Notes: generated by a model not told the origin, from the letters alone. Shown: positions 24,111-34,122, counted from the first letter of the stretch. The stretch is DNA of 44,130 bases from Candidatus Omnitrophota bacterium (GCA_030697665.1 JAUYPJ010000073.1:1-44130), one strand, 5' to 3'. Made by a program: numbers and translations.

Positions 24111-24734
24111 ATGCGGGCCACTGGTTGGTCAGTGGTGATGGTGGCAGGGGTCTTGGCGCTGGGCGGGGCGGCGCGCGCAGCCGAGGAGGCCGCCAAACCG
24201 GAGATGGACCCGGAGCAGCAGGCGGCGATGGAGGCGATGCGGCGGCTCGGCAGCCCCAGCGGAGGCCACCAGGCGCTTGAGCCGCTCGTCGGCGCCTGGA
24301 GCTACACGGCGCAGTGGTGGATGTCGCCGGAGGGCCCGGCCGAGTCCATGAGCGGCACCGCCGTCAACACGCTGATTTTCGGCGGCCGCTTCCTCCAACA
24401 GGCAATCCGCGGCGAGGCAATGGAGGAAGGCCAACCGCCCTTTGAGGGCCTGGGCTTCACTGGGTATGACAACCTGCGCAAGGAGTATCAGACGGTTTGG
24501 TTCGACACGATGATGACGGGCATGATGCGGGGCACCGGCCAGTTCGACGCCGCGGCCAAGACGCTCACCGATGAGGGCGACTTCAGCTGCCCGGTCACCG
24601 GAGAAACGCACCGGTGGTACCGCACGGCGTGGACGGTCGTGGACCCGGACCACACCACCTCTGAGAGCTACTCCCGCACGCCGGAGGGCCGCGAGTTCAA
24701 ATCCATGGAGATCCGTTACACCCGCGCGCAGTAA
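24111..24734 (+). CDS. Secreted DUF1579 protein
   Basis: 207 aa from ATG 24111 with AGGAGGAATC in front. N-terminal signal peptide: WSVVMVAGVLALGGAARAAE with cleavage after ARA. The mature part matches the DUF1579 family (LVGAWSYTAQWWMSPEGPAE, GRFLQQAIRGEAMEEGQPPF, GLGFTGYDNLRKEYQTVWFD), a lipocalin-like periplasmic fold of unknown role. It is followed 9 nt later by the SnoaL-like gene, so the two form a small operon. Confidence 0.85.
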   Translation: MRATGWSVVMVAGVLALGGAARAAEEAAKPEMDPEQQAAMEAMRRLGSPSGGHQALEPLVGAWSYTAQWWMSPEGPAESMSGTAVNTLIFGGRFLQQAIRGEAMEEGQPPFEGLGFTGYDNLRKEYQTVWFDTMMTGMMRGTGQFDAAAKTLTDEGDFSCPVTGETHRWYRTAWTVVDPDHTTSESYSRTPEGREFKSMEIRYTRAQ

Positions 24735-24743
24735 AGGACCCCG

Positions 24744-25118
24744 ATGGCAGGACGGACGCCGGCAGACACCGTGGCTCAGTTGATAGCAGCGATCAACCGG
24801 CAAGATGTCGAATCGGCGCTTGCCCTCTACGAGTCAGACGCCGTGCTGATGGCGGAACCGGGAAAGCCGGCCCGTGGACGTGCGGCGATCCGAGCGGCCC
24901 TCGAAGGGTTCATCGCGCTGAGAGCGACGCTCACCGGAGAAACCCATCGGGCGATTCAGGCCGGCGACGTGGCGCAGTTCTCCTCCACATGGAAGCTCCA
25001 AGGCACTGCGCCGGATGGCAAGCCCGTTCAGATGGGCGGCACCTCCTCAGACGTGCTTCGGCGACAGGCCGATGGGACGTGGTTACTCGCCATTGACAAT
25101 CCGTGGGGAATCGCGTGA
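24744..25118 (+). CDS. SnoaL/DUF4440-like (NTF2 fold) protein
   Basis: 124 aa cytoplasmic protein with the NTF2-like pattern: VAQLIAAINRQDVESALALYESDAVL, then PARGRAAIRAALEGFI, and the last strand pair VLRRQADGTWLLAIDNPWG. The substrate cannot be deduced. Bases 25119-25230 downstream show no gene. Confidence 0.75.
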   Translation: MAGRTPADTVAQLIAAINRQDVESALALYESDAVLMAEPGKPARGRAAIRAALEGFIALRATLTGETHRAIQAGDVAQFSSTWKLQGTAPDGKPVQMGGTSSDVLRRQADGTWLLAIDNPWGIA

Positions 25119-25230
25119 GAGAACGCAGATCGTGCGAGTGGCCGGGCGGCGATGCGCTGATGCTGCGCGCATTGTTTCCGCTACCGCGCAGTGCGAAGGT
25201 TGGCGAGCACAGAGCGAGGCGAGTAGCGGG

Positions 25231-25269
25231 TTGATATCCTGTACAAATTCATGTACAATTTGATGTACA
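25231..25269 (+). promoter_or_regulatory. Promoter with three phased TGTACA operators (YefM type)
   Basis: -35 TTGATA (25231-25236), 17-bp spacer, -10 TACAAT (25254-25259). TGTACA palindromes are at 25240-25245, 25252-25257 and 25264-25269, exactly 12 bp apart and covering the promoter. E. coli YefM binds TGTACA cores with 12-bp spacing, so autorepression by the downstream antitoxin is expected. Confidence 0.88.
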
Positions 25270-25284
25270 GAAAAGGAGGGAGCG

Positions 25285-25551
25285 ATGAAAGATCTGCCGA
25301 TTACGGAAGCGCGGGATGAGCTGACGTCTCTACCAGATCAGCTCCACCGCACCCACGAGACTGTGACCGTCACGCGCCGGGGGAAGCCCGTGCTGGCTAT
25401 CCTGCCATGGGAGGAGTATGAAGCCCTCGTGGAAACGCTGGACATCATGGCGGACGAGGAGTTGATGGCCTCGCTGAGACAGGGGATCAAAGAAGTCCAA
25501 CAGGGCAAGGTCATTCCGTGGGAACGCGCCAAACGGAAGCTCGGTCTGTGA
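25285..25551 (+). CDS. Phd/YefM-family antitoxin
   Basis: 88 aa. The N-terminal DNA-binding and dimer part, MKDLPITEARDELTSLPDQL, and TVTRRGKPVLAILPWEEYEAL are diagnostic of Phd/YefM; the C-terminal helix (LMASLRQGIKEVQQGKVIPW) should wrap the toxin. GGAGGG lies 5 nt before the ATG. The TGTACA operator upstream fits autoregulation. Stop and toxin start overlap (GTGA). Confidence 0.92.
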   Translation: MKDLPITEARDELTSLPDQLHRTHETVTVTRRGKPVLAILPWEEYEALVETLDIMADEELMASLRQGIKEVQQGKVIPWERAKRKLGL

Positions 25552-25862
25552 CCTACCGGATTGTCGTCACCCCCACCGCCTTGAGTCTGCTCGAGGCGAT
25601 TTCCGATCGGAGGATTCGGGAGCAGATCCGGGATCGCATTGACGGCCTTGCCCACAACCCGAAACAGCAAGGTAAGCCGCTCAGAGGGGAACTGGCAGGA
25701 TTCCGGAGTCTGCGCGCGGTCGGCCAGCGCTACCGGATTCTCTATCGAGTAGAACGCCGCAAAATACTTGTCATGGTCGTGGCAGTCGGCCTTCGCAAAG
25801 AAGGCGACCGACACGACGTGTATCGGCTCGCCCAAAAGCTCATCCGGTTACAGTTGATCTAG
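25548..25862 (+). CDS. RelE/ParE-family toxin
   Basis: 104 aa starting at GTG 25548, coupled to the antitoxin stop. The RelE fold is seen in YRIVVTPTALSLLEAISDRR, GLAHNPKQQGKPLRGELAGF, RSLRAVGQRYRILYRVERRK and ILVMVVAVGLRKEGD. Conserved basic residues of the ribosome-dependent RNase surface are present. No lesion. It could be called YoeB/RelE-like; the exact subfamily needs a profile search. Confidence 0.88.
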   Translation: MTYRIVVTPTALSLLEAISDRRIREQIRDRIDGLAHNPKQQGKPLRGELAGFRSLRAVGQRYRILYRVERRKILVMVVAVGLRKEGDRHDVYRLAQKLIRLQLI

Positions 25863-25923
25863 TGGTCGTGGTCTATCGGACCCAGCGTCGCATCTGGGCC
25901 ATGGACATGGTGGAGCAGCGAAC

Positions 25924-26778
25924 ATGATTCTGGCGGTTGACATCGGGAACACGACGACCAGCTTCGGGGTGTTCGAGCGGGGGCGCCTGCGGTCGCACTT
26001 TGCGATCGCGACCCAGTCCAACCGGACACCGGATGAAATCACGCTGCAACTGAAGGCGCTTGCCAACACCCGCCGGTTGCACCTGAAGCGCGCCAGGCAG
26101 ATCATGCTCTGTAGCGTGGTTCCGCGCATGTCCTCGGTGCTCATCCAGGCCCTCCGGTCGCTGCACACCGTCCCCCTACGGATCGTGGGGCAGGACCTCC
26201 AGGTCCCCCTCACCAACCGCTACACCTACCCGGAGCAGGTTGGGCAAGACCGGCTGGTCGGCGCCTACGCGGCGTGGCAGGAGTTTGGGAAGGGGCGGGC
26301 CCGCCCCGGCGGTCGTGAAAGGCGGACCGGGGGGGCAAGGGGCAAGGGGCGGGGGGGACGAGGCGGGGATTGCATCGTGGCGGACTTTGGGACCGCCATC
26401 ACCATCGATGTCGTGACGCAACAGGGCGAATATCTCGGCGGTCTCATTGCGCCGGGCCTTGAGCTTTCTCTGGACGCGCTGGCGGCCAGAACGGCGCTGC
26501 TGCCGAAAGTGGAGTTGCGGGAGCCTCCGGAGCTGCTGGGGCGCGACACCGCCAACAGCATCCGCGCGGGCCTCGTCTACGGCTGCGCGGCGCTCTGCGA
26601 CGGCTTGGTGGACCAGCTCAAGCGCCGCTACGTTCCAGGGGCGACCGTCGTGGCCACGGGGGGCGCCAGCGCGCTCATCGCTCGGCATGCCAAGACGATT
26701 GACCATCTGAGGCCCCACCTGGTCCTCGAAGGCCTTGCCCGTCTCGGGCTTCCTGGCCTTCCCAAAAAACGATCATGA
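25924..26778 (+). CDS. coaX: Type III pantothenate kinase with repeat-encoded insertion
   Basis: Phosphorylates pantothenate, the first step of CoA synthesis. Motifs: MILAVDIGNTTTSFGVFE (phosphate-binding), YTYPEQVGQDRLVGAYAAW, VADFGTAITIDVV and GGLIAPGLELSLDAL. Between AAWQEFG and DCIVADFG there is an insertion of about 26 residues, KGRARPGGRERRTGGARGKG and on, that no CoaX needs. It is encoded by the thrC-type palindromic element plus three GGCAAGG-like heptads. The frame is intact and the insertion sits in a surface loop between strands, so activity is likely kept. Confidence 0.94.
   Translation: MILAVDIGNTTTSFGVFERGRLRSHFAIATQSNRTPDEITLQLKALANTRRLHLKRARQIMLCSVVPRMSSVLIQALRSLHTVPLRIVGQDLQVPLTNRYTYPEQVGQDRLVGAYAAWQEFGKGRARPGGRERRTGGARGKGRGGRGGDCIVADFGTAITIDVVTQQGEYLGGLIAPGLELSLDALAARTALLPKVELREPPELLGRDTANSIRAGLVYGCAALCDGLVDQLKRRYVPGATVVATGGASALIARHAKTIDHLRPHLVLEGLARLGLPGLPKKRS
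26292..26354 (-). repeat. 42-nt palindromic element plus heptads, coaX copy
   Basis: 26292-26333 is the reverse-strand match of 611-652 (41/42). It is followed by GGCAAGG, GGCAAGG, GGCGGGG heptads (26334-26354). All of it is translated within coaX. Confidence 0.88.
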
Positions 26779-26844
26779 AGAAGCCTTGAAAAAGGCCATG
26801 TCCATTCCGTTTGTCGCGCCGAAGAAGCAGAGGAAGCAAAAGTC

Positions 26845-27375
26845 ATGATTCGACTTTTTTCTCTTGTTGGCGTCCTCATGTTTGCGATCATACAACCTCT
26901 ATTTGCGGAGTCCGAAGATTCTCCTCCAACGTGGACAGATGGACAAATATTGACCCATAAAGTCCTCTCCTCAGCAGCCGATGTCACAACGGGCATTGTC
27001 GTCCGATATGAAACTCAATTGCGAGAACTCAAAACCAAACTTGCTCAGAACAGCCTTTCTACTGAACAGGCCACACAGCGTGTAGCCGATCTCGAATCCC
27101 AACTGGCTACCCTCAAGAATGGATTGGCGTTGACGCAACGGGAAGCTGAACTGGCTAGTAAGGAAGCTCAACTTGCCCAACATGCTGCATCCGTGAATAA
27201 TTGGATCATTGGATTTCTCGGTGTTATCGTCGGATGGTTTTTCTGTCCGCTTTTCGAGCGATGGCGTGCCTCCTTAGGGCCGCAAGAACACAAACGATCA
27301 CCCACGCCACCCCCACTAGACCAGGCCACACCAGTCTCAACACCTCAATCCACCCAACCTTCATCAGTCAAATAA
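26845..27375 (+). CDS. Exported coiled-coil protein with C-terminal membrane anchor
   Basis: 176 aa. Signal peptide-like N-terminus (LFSLVGVLMFAIIQPLFAES), then a coiled coil from about residue 50 to 115 (ETQLRELKTKLAQNSLSTEQ and AVADLESQLATLKNGL-like heptads), a transmembrane segment near residues 119-134 (NWIIGFLGVIVGWFF) and a Pro/Thr/Gln-rich tail. The AT-rich composition resembles the 18-23 kb island. No family recognised. An imperfect hairpin (27373-27407) follows the stop. Confidence 0.6.
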   Translation: MIRLFSLVGVLMFAIIQPLFAESEDSPPTWTDGQILTHKVLSSAADVTTGIVVRYETQLRELKTKLAQNSLSTEQATQRVADLESQLATLKNGLALTQREAELASKEAQLAQHAASVNNWIIGFLGVIVGWFFCPLFERWRASLGPQEHKRSPTPPPLDQATPVSTPQSTQPSSVK

Positions 27376-27535
27376 CCCCTCCCTACGCCTTGGCAGGGTG
27401 TGGGTTAGCGCAAGTCCTAGCTGTACGACCTCTTGCGGGATTGGTGATTTGGCAAAGCGATAATTCCGCACTTTTGAAATAATGAGATATGACTAGTATA
27501 GATTCGATATGATAAGATAAATATCTGTTAAGAGA

Positions 27536-27554
27536 CTAAAAACACTGTTTTTAG
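27536..27554. promoter_or_regulatory. Perfect inverted repeat upstream of the groE promoter
   Basis: CTAAAAACA-C-TGTTTTTAG, 9-bp arms. It could terminate upstream transcription or serve as an operator. The rest of the 27376-27535 interval is AT-rich with no gene seen. Confidence 0.5.
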
Positions 27555-27557
27555 ACC

Positions 27558-27585
27558 TTGAAATGTCCAGCTAGGAGGCTATGAT
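27558..27585 (+). promoter_or_regulatory. Vegetative promoter of the groE operon
   Basis: -35 TTGAAA (27558-27563), 16-bp spacer, -10 TATGAT (27580-27585). The CIRCE element lies immediately downstream. Confidence 0.65.
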
Positions 27586-27595
27586 GGTACAAAAG

Positions 27596-27622
27596 TTAGC
27601 ACTCGGTATATCTTATTGCTAA
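27596..27622. promoter_or_regulatory. CIRCE element (HrcA operator)
   Basis: TTAGCACTC, 9-nt spacer, TATTGCTAA. The left arm is the exact CIRCE consensus; the right arm matches GAGTGCTAA at 7 of 9 positions. Its place between the promoter and groES is classical and implies heat-shock control by HrcA. Confidence 0.88.
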
Positions 27623-27637
27623 ACGGGAGGGGATGGG

Positions 27638-27925
27638 ATGGCGTTGAAGCCGCTAGGCGATCGGATCGTGATCAGGCCGTTGGATCCAGAGGAAACGACC
27701 AAGAGCGGGTTGGTCGTTCCTGATACGGCAAAAGAAAAGCCGCAAGAAGGAAAAGTCGTAGCGGTAGGTACAGGTCGCCTTCTTGACGATGGGGTGGTGA
27801 AGGCCCTTGAGGTCAGGAACGGCGACCGTGTGTTATATGGGAAGTATGCAGGGACCGAGATCTCCTTGGAGGGCGAGGACTACCTCATCCTCCGGGAGGA
27901 AGACGTCCTTGCAGTGGTCCATTGA
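27638..27925 (+). CDS. groES: Co-chaperonin GroES (first copy)
   Basis: 95 aa, normal size. [21 protein letters not shown], the mobile-loop region up to [21 protein letters not shown] and the C-terminal [13 protein letters not shown] are canonical. A GGGAGGGG ribosome-binding site precedes the start. First gene of the CIRCE-controlled operon, 36 nt before groEL. A second, different GroES lies after groEL. Confidence 0.96.
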   Translation: MALKPLGDRIVIRPLDPEETTKSGLVVPDTAKEKPQEGKVVAVGTGRLLDDGVVKALEVRNGDRVLYGKYAGTEISLEGEDYLILREEDVLAVVH

Positions 27926-29608
<1,683 letters not shown>

Positions 29609-29636
29609 CCAGTGGCCAGTGATCAGTGACCAGTGA
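29609..29636 (+). repeat. Heptad array between groEL and the second groES
   Basis: CCAGTGG, CCAGTGA, TCAGTGA, CCAGTGA, starting at the base after the groEL stop. Only one arm was found. Confidence 0.85.
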
Positions 29637-29649
29637 AAGGACCAGCACA

Positions 29650-29967
29650 ATGGCTACTGCAACAGCGACATCGAGCGCCTTGAAGTTAAAGCCGATCGGG
29701 GACCGCGTGATTGTCCAGCGGCTCGGATCGGCGGAGAAGAGCAAAGGGGGGCTCTACCTGCCCGACGCCGCGCAGGAGAAGCCCCAAGAGGGAAAGGTGA
29801 TCGCCGTGGGATCCGGACGGACCTTGAAGAATGGCAAGGTCATCCCCTTGGCCGTCAAGGCGGGCGACCGGATCATCTTCGGCAAGTACTCAGGCTCGGA
29901 GATCAAAGTTGACGACAAGGAGTACGTCTTCCTCAACGAAGACGACATCCTGGCCGTTGTCACCTGA
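29650..29967 (+). CDS. groES: Co-chaperonin GroES (second copy)
   Basis: 105 aa. Starts at ATG 29650 with an extra MATATATSSA before LKLKPIGDRVIVQRL; the remainder, [24 protein letters not shown] and YVFLNEDDILAVV, is a standard GroES. It is only partly similar to the copy before groEL, so the pair is old or was acquired separately. Two co-chaperonins for one GroEL would allow mixed or alternative heptamer caps. A strong terminator follows. Confidence 0.94.
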   Translation: MATATATSSALKLKPIGDRVIVQRLGSAEKSKGGLYLPDAAQEKPQEGKVIAVGSGRTLKNGKVIPLAVKAGDRIIFGKYSGSEIKVDDKEYVFLNEDDILAVVT

Positions 29968-29990
29968 TCTGCGACTGAGGGTCGCGATCG

Positions 29991-30033
29991 CAGACCCCGT
30001 TCGGCCTCAGGCCGAACGGGGTTCTGCTTTTTA
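29991..30033 (+). terminator. Rho-independent terminator of the groE operon
   Basis: CCCCGTTCGGCC-TCAG-GGCCGAACGGGG hairpin stem of at least 12 bp, extended outward by CAGA/TCTG, followed by a short T run (TTTTTA). Confidence 0.93.
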
Positions 30034-30088
30034 GCGGATAGAAGGCTCACCGATATGCTTGCGGCAAGCGTCGGAGGCGTGACGACGG

Positions 30089-30137
30089 TTGACAGCCGAG
30101 CAAGATGTAAGATATTATTATGATCGATAGGATCATA
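30089..30137 (+). promoter_or_regulatory. Promoter and operator of the vapBC pair
   Basis: -35 TTGACA (30089-30094); a possible -10 TATTAT (30114-30119, spacing 19 bp). Overlapping it is the inverted repeat TATGATC-GATAG-GATCATA (30119-30137), a likely site for the AbrB-type antitoxin. Confidence 0.6.
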
Positions 30138-30161
30138 CGTAAGACATAGGAGGGCGATGCG

Positions 30162-30371
30162 ATGACGCAGGTGACCGTGTCCTCAAAGTTCCAGGTGGTT
30201 ATTCCGAAGGACGTGCGGCGGCAGGTGCCGGTGCATATGGGCCAGAAGCTCGCCGTCATCGTCAAGGAAGGGACCATCACGCTTCTGCCGGATAAACCGC
30301 TCTCAGCCTTGCGTGGGTTTCTCAAAGGGATGAAGGCGTCTGGCATCCGAGAAAAGCGCGATCGGGTATGA
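30162..30371 (+). CDS. vapB: AbrB/SpoVT-type antitoxin (VapB-like)
   Basis: 69 aa. Swapped-hairpin AbrB domain: VTVSSKFQVVIPKDVRRQVPVHMGQKLAVIVKEGTITLLP. The tail ALRGFLKGMKASGIREKRDRV should block the toxin active site. Start preceded by TAGGAGGGCGATGCG. ATGA overlap with vapC. Confidence 0.9.
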   Translation: MTQVTVSSKFQVVIPKDVRRQVPVHMGQKLAVIVKEGTITLLPDKPLSALRGFLKGMKASGIREKRDRV

Positions 30372-30742
30372 TGTTGGTTGATTCGTCGGGTTGGATCGAA
30401 TTTTTTACCGAGGGTCCGCTTGTGGATGCGTACGCCTCCCATCTGAAACACCCCCACCAACTCATCACACCGACGGTTGTGTTCTATGAGGTGTACAAGA
30501 TCATCAAGCGGCAGCGCAGCGAAGAAGAGGCCCTGGCGGCCATCGCCCAGATGGGCAAAACCCACATCGTGCCGCTGACCGACTCTCTTGCGCTGACCGC
30601 AGCCGATCTCAGTTTGACCTATCACTTGGCGATGGCGGATGCGATCGTTTACGCCACTGCCCTGACGGAGCGCGTCACCCTCGTGACCAGCGACGCCGAT
30701 CTTCAGCACCTGCCTGGCGTCCAGTATTTGACAAAGTCCTAG
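30368..30742 (+). CDS. vapC: PIN-domain endoribonuclease toxin VapC
   Basis: 124 aa. Acidic PIN active-site residues are all present: Asp5 (MMLVDSSGWIEFF), Glu41 (VVFYEVYK), Asp91 (LAMADAIVYATA) and Asp109/111 (VTSDADLQHLPGV). Normal length, no lesion. Cleaves structured RNAs such as tRNA in this family. An ATG at 30371 is an equally good start. Confidence 0.92.
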   Translation: MMLVDSSGWIEFFTEGPLVDAYASHLKHPHQLITPTVVFYEVYKIIKRQRSEEEALAAIAQMGKTHIVPLTDSLALTAADLSLTYHLAMADAIVYATALTERVTLVTSDADLQHLPGVQYLTKS

Positions 30743-30748
30743 GCGGCG

Positions 30749-30777
30749 TTGACAGGGTGGGGGATGCCCGTTAGAAT
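30749..30777 (+). promoter_or_regulatory. Sigma-70 type promoter for guaB3-guaA
   Basis: -35 TTGACA (30749-30754), 17-bp spacer, -10 TAGAAT (30772-30777). The 5' leader of about 120 nt includes the heptad array at 30855-30882. Confidence 0.75.
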
Positions 30778-30854
30778 ATCGTATGGGTTACACAACCCCC
30801 CTTCCAAAGACCTCGTTACCCCTTCGCGTGAGACCTCTTGTGTCCGAATCGTTC

Positions 30855-30882
30855 TATCCGCTCTACGCTGAACGCTGCACGC
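30855..30882 (+). repeat. Heptad array in the guaB3 leader
   Basis: TATCCGC, TCTACGC, TGAACGC, TGCACGC, ending 24 bp before the ATG at 30907. Same heptad family as in birA (reverse arm). Only one arm. Confidence 0.85.
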
Positions 30883-30906
30883 TAATCGTTGAGGAGAGAA
30901 TGCGCA

Positions 30907-32136
30907 ATGGCTGAGTGGATCGGGATTGGGCGGCGCGCGAGGCGCTGTTACGGGTTTGACGAAATCGCCCTGGTGCCGGGGAGTACAACGATCAACCCCG
31001 CCGAAGTGGACACCGCGTGGGGGGTCGGCGGGGTGAGGTTCCGCGTCCCCATCATTGCCTCGGCGATGGACGGGGTCGTGGACGTGACCTTTGCCATCGC
31101 CATGGGCAAGCTGGGCGGCCTGGCGGTCCTCAACCTTGATGGCGTCCAGGCCCGCTACGAGGACCCGGCGGAGGCGATTGCGCAGATCGTCCAGGGTGAC
31201 GTCGGGGAGACGACGAACATCGTCCAGCAGCTCTACCGGGCGCCGATCCAGGAGCCCCTCATCGCCAAACGGGTCCAGGAGATCACGCAGGCCAAGGTCC
31301 CGTGCGCGGTCAGCACTATTCCCCAGCATGCCGAGCGCTTCGGGGCCATCGCCCAGGAGGCCGGCGCCAATGTGTTCGTGGTGCAGTCCACCGTGACGAC
31401 CGCGCGCCATCTCGCCACCATCTATCAGCCGCTCGACTTTGCGCGGTTCATCAGGTCCATGAAGATCCCGGTGATCGTGGGCAACTGCGTCACGTACGAC
31501 CAGAGCCTTGAGCTCATGGAGACCGGCGCCGCCGCCCTGCTCGTCGGGGTGGGGCCGGGGGCGGCGTGCACGACCCGCGGGGTGCTGGGGGTGGGGGTAC
31601 CGCAGGTGACCGCGACCGTGGACTGCGCCGCGGCGCGCGACTTCTACTACAAGAAGCGAGGGCGCTACGTCCCGATCATCACGGACGGCGGGATGCGCAA
31701 CGGCGGCGATATCTGCAAGGCCTTCGCGTGCGGCTCGGACGCCGTGATGGTGGGCTCGGCGTTCGCGAAGGCGAACGAGGCGCCGGGGCGGGGCTACCAC
31801 TGGGGGATGGCCTATCCCCATGCCAGCCTCCCCCGCGGCACGCGGATCTACGTGGGGACGACGGGGACGCTCGAGCAGATCCTCTTCGGGCCGGCGGTGA
31901 CCGATGACGGGTCCCAGAACCTCATGGGCGCCATCACGACCTGCATGGGCACCGTCGGGGCCAAAGATCTCAAGGCGCTTCAGCTCACGGAGATCATCAT
32001 TGCGCCGTCGATTCAGACGGAAGGAAAGATCTTCCAGCAGGTTCAGCGGGTTGGCATGGCCCGGAAGTCGGCCGAACAGCCAGTGAGCGCCAAGGTCACG
32101 CGCGCCAGACCCGCTCGCGCGGCGGCTCGAGGGTGA
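30907..32136 (+). CDS. guaB3: GuaB3-type IMP dehydrogenase family protein
   Basis: 409 aa. TIM barrel of the IMPDH/GMPR family without a CBS pair. [20 protein letters not shown] at the start, [20 protein letters not shown], the active-site loop [20 protein letters not shown] with the catalytic Cys, and [34 protein letters not shown] are typical of the GuaB3 subgroup. Because guaA overlaps its end (ATG inside the TGA), it probably supplies XMP for GMP synthesis here. The C-terminus ends in an Arg/Ala-rich tail. Classic GuaB with CBS domains is not in the window. Confidence 0.88.
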   Translation: MAEWIGIGRRARRCYGFDEIALVPGSTTINPAEVDTAWGVGGVRFRVPIIASAMDGVVDVTFAIAMGKLGGLAVLNLDGVQARYEDPAEAIAQIVQGDVGETTNIVQQLYRAPIQEPLIAKRVQEITQAKVPCAVSTIPQHAERFGAIAQEAGANVFVVQSTVTTARHLATIYQPLDFARFIRSMKIPVIVGNCVTYDQSLELMETGAAALLVGVGPGAACTTRGVLGVGVPQVTATVDCAAARDFYYKKRGRYVPIITDGGMRNGGDICKAFACGSDAVMVGSAFAKANEAPGRGYHWGMAYPHASLPRGTRIYVGTTGTLEQILFGPAVTDDGSQNLMGAITTCMGTVGAKDLKALQLTEIIIAPSIQTEGKIFQQVQRVGMARKSAEQPVSAKVTRARPARAAARG

Positions 32137-33689
32137 TGGATCGGCATGAAGCGATCGTCATTGTCGACTATGGCTCGCAGTATACGCAGCTTATCGCCAG
32201 GCGGATCCGCGAGCAGCGCGTCTTCTGCACCATCGTGGCCCCCCAGGATCTGTCCCTTCGACCGGAGCTGCTTGACCCGTCACACACCAAAGGCCTGATC
32301 TTCTCCGGAGGCCCTGCCAGCGTCTATCAGCCTCACGCCCCGTTGCCGGATCGTCGGCAGTTGGAGTTGGGCATCCCGGTGCTGGGGATCTGCTACGGGA
32401 TGCAGGCTATCGCCAAGCTCCTCGGCGGACGCGTGGAAGCCAGCGGGACGCGCGAGTACGGCCGGACCGTCCTGACCGTGACGGAGCCGAACGGCTTGTT
32501 CCACGACGTCAAGCCGCGTTTCACGTCGTGGATGAGCCACGGCGATTCCGTGAAAGAGCCTCCCGCCGGATTCCGGGTGCTCGCGCACACCGACAACACC
32601 CCCGTCGCGGCCATCGCCGATCCCGAGCGGCACCTCTACGCCTTGCAGTTCCATCCGGAAGTCGCGCATACCGAGGAAGGGGAGAAGATCCTGCGGAACT
32701 TCCTCTTCCGCATCTGCGGCTGCCGGGGCGACTGGACGATCCAGTCCTTCCTTGAAGAGGCGGTGGCCACGATTTGCCGGCAGGTGGGCAAGGCCCGGGT
32801 GATCCTGGGACTGAGCGGAGGGGTGGATTCGTCGGTGGCCGCGGTGCTCCTCCACCGGGCGATCGGCCGCCAACTGAGTTGTCTGTTTGTCGACAACGGG
32901 CTGCTCCGGCGGGGGGAGCGGGCCCAGGTGGATCAGACGTTCCGGCAGCACTTCCACATGGACGTGCGGACAGTGGACGCCGCCGATCAGTTCCTGGCGC
33001 GCCTTCGGGGTGTCGAGGATCCTGAAGAGAAGCGCAAGCGCATCGGTGAGGCGTTCGTCCGCGTCTTCGAGGCTGAGGCGGGGGCGATGCCGGACGTGGA
33101 GTTCCTCGCCCAGGGGACGCTGTACCCGGACGTGATCGAAAGCCGCTCGGCGTGGGGAGGGCCGTCCGCGACGATCAAAACCCACCACAACGTCGGTGGC
33201 TTGCCCAAGGGGATGCGCCTGAAGCTCATCGAGCCGCTGCGCGACTTGTTCAAGGACGAGGTCAGGGAGCTGGGCAAGATCCTGGGGCTCCCGGATGAGA
33301 TCCTGTTTCGGCACCCGTTTCCCGGGCCGGGGCTCGCCGTGAGGATCCTGGGCGAGGTGACGCCGGAGCGGCTCGAGATGGTGCGGGAAGCCGATGCGCG
33401 CATCGTGGAAGAAGTCCAGCGGGCGGGTCTCTACCAGAGCCTCTGGCAGGCCTTTGCGGTGTTGCTGCCGGTGAAGACGGTGGGGGTCATGGGGGATGAG
33501 CGGACGTATGAGCACGCGGTCGCCGTGCGCGCCGTCACCAGCCAGGATGCGATGACCGCGGATTGGGCGAAGCTGCCTCCGGAGCTATTGGAGCGCATGG
33601 CGAGCCGGATCATCAGCGAGGTGCGCGGGGTCAACCGGGTGGTCTACGACATTTCGTCAAAGCCGCCGGCGACGATTGAGTGGGAATAG
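32136..33689 (+). CDS. guaA: GMP synthase (glutamine-hydrolysing)
   Basis: Amination of XMP to GMP. N-terminal class I glutamine amidotransferase: [20 protein letters not shown], nucleophile in [16 protein letters not shown] and His/Glu in [16 protein letters not shown] pyrophosphatase P-loop [13 protein letters not shown], then the dimerisation domain to [17 protein letters not shown] and the terminal [19 protein letters not shown]-like sequence (here [19 protein letters not shown]). 517 aa, full length. Start ATG 32136 overlaps the guaB3 stop; a GTG one codon upstream is the alternative. Confidence 0.97.
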   Translation: MDRHEAIVIVDYGSQYTQLIARRIREQRVFCTIVAPQDLSLRPELLDPSHTKGLIFSGGPASVYQPHAPLPDRRQLELGIPVLGICYGMQAIAKLLGGRVEASGTREYGRTVLTVTEPNGLFHDVKPRFTSWMSHGDSVKEPPAGFRVLAHTDNTPVAAIADPERHLYALQFHPEVAHTEEGEKILRNFLFRICGCRGDWTIQSFLEEAVATICRQVGKARVILGLSGGVDSSVAAVLLHRAIGRQLSCLFVDNGLLRRGERAQVDQTFRQHFHMDVRTVDAADQFLARLRGVEDPEEKRKRIGEAFVRVFEAEAGAMPDVEFLAQGTLYPDVIESRSAWGGPSATIKTHHNVGGLPKGMRLKLIEPLRDLFKDEVRELGKILGLPDEILFRHPFPGPGLAVRILGEVTPERLEMVREADARIVEEVQRAGLYQSLWQAFAVLLPVKTVGVMGDERTYEHAVAVRAVTSQDAMTADWAKLPPELLERMASRIISEVRGVNRVVYDISSKPPATIEWE

Positions 33690-33699
33690 CGCAAAGCCC

Positions 33700-33728
33700 T
33701 TGACATACCCATGGGGAGTATGTATACT
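33700..33728 (+). promoter_or_regulatory. Copper-operon promoter with CsoR-type operator in the spacer
   Basis: -35 TTGACA (33700-33705), 17-bp spacer, -10 TATACT (33723-33728): a near-consensus promoter. The spacer contains ATACCCATGGGGAGTAT (33704-33720), an imperfect GC-centred palindrome like known CsoR sites (TACCC...GGGTA). Confidence 0.82.
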
Positions 33729-33745
33729 CTAGGCGAGTATCTACC

Positions 33746-34015
33746 ATGTCTCAGTCTCCTCGGCACCATGCTGTGTTGCCCCGGTTGCGACGGGTTGAGG
33801 GCCAGATCCGCGGCATCAGCCGGATGGTCCAGGAGCGGCGGTACTGCATCGACGTCATCCAGCAGCTCACCGCCGCCCGGAAGGCGCTGGATCAAGTGTC
33901 GCTGCGGATCATGAACGGCCACATCAACGCGTGCGTGAGCGAGGCCATCCGCAGGCGCGAGGGGGCCAAGAAAATCAACGAGCTGATGCAGACCATCAAC
34001 CGGTTCGTGAAATGA
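33746..34015 (+). CDS. csoR: CsoR-type copper-sensing repressor
   Basis: 89 aa DUF156 helical protein. The Cu(I) ligands Cys34 (RRYCIDVIQQL), His59 and Cys63 (NGHINACVSEA) show the spacing 25 and 4 seen in Mycobacterium CsoR (Cys36, His61, Cys65), which separates it from the nickel/cobalt (RcnR) and formaldehyde (FrmR) branches. PRLRRVEGQIRGISRMV is the DNA-binding helix. It heads the efflux operon and should repress 33700-33728 until copper binds. Its stop is the start of a long palindrome. Confidence 0.92.
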   Translation: MSQSPRHHAVLPRLRRVEGQIRGISRMVQERRYCIDVIQQLTAARKALDQVSLRIMNGHINACVSEAIRRREGAKKINELMQTINRFVK

Positions 34016-34122
34016 TCCCACAATCTGTTGGGTTTCGCCGTTCAATCGTAGAGACCTCTCGTAGGCGAAACGTCCCGCCAGCGGCGGGACGGCCTACGGC
34101 CAGCCAACAGGTTGTGGGATGA
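34013..34122. repeat. Long palindrome starting at the csoR stop (family with 14908-15050)
   Basis: Left arm TGATCCCACAATCTGTTGG (34013-34031) pairs with right arm CCAACAGGTTGTGGGATGA (34104-34122), one mismatch in the core. Inside, GTTTCGCC/GGCGAAAC and CGTCCCGCC-AGC-GGCGGGACG form additional stems. The right end supplies the ATG of the gene at 34119. Confidence 0.85.
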
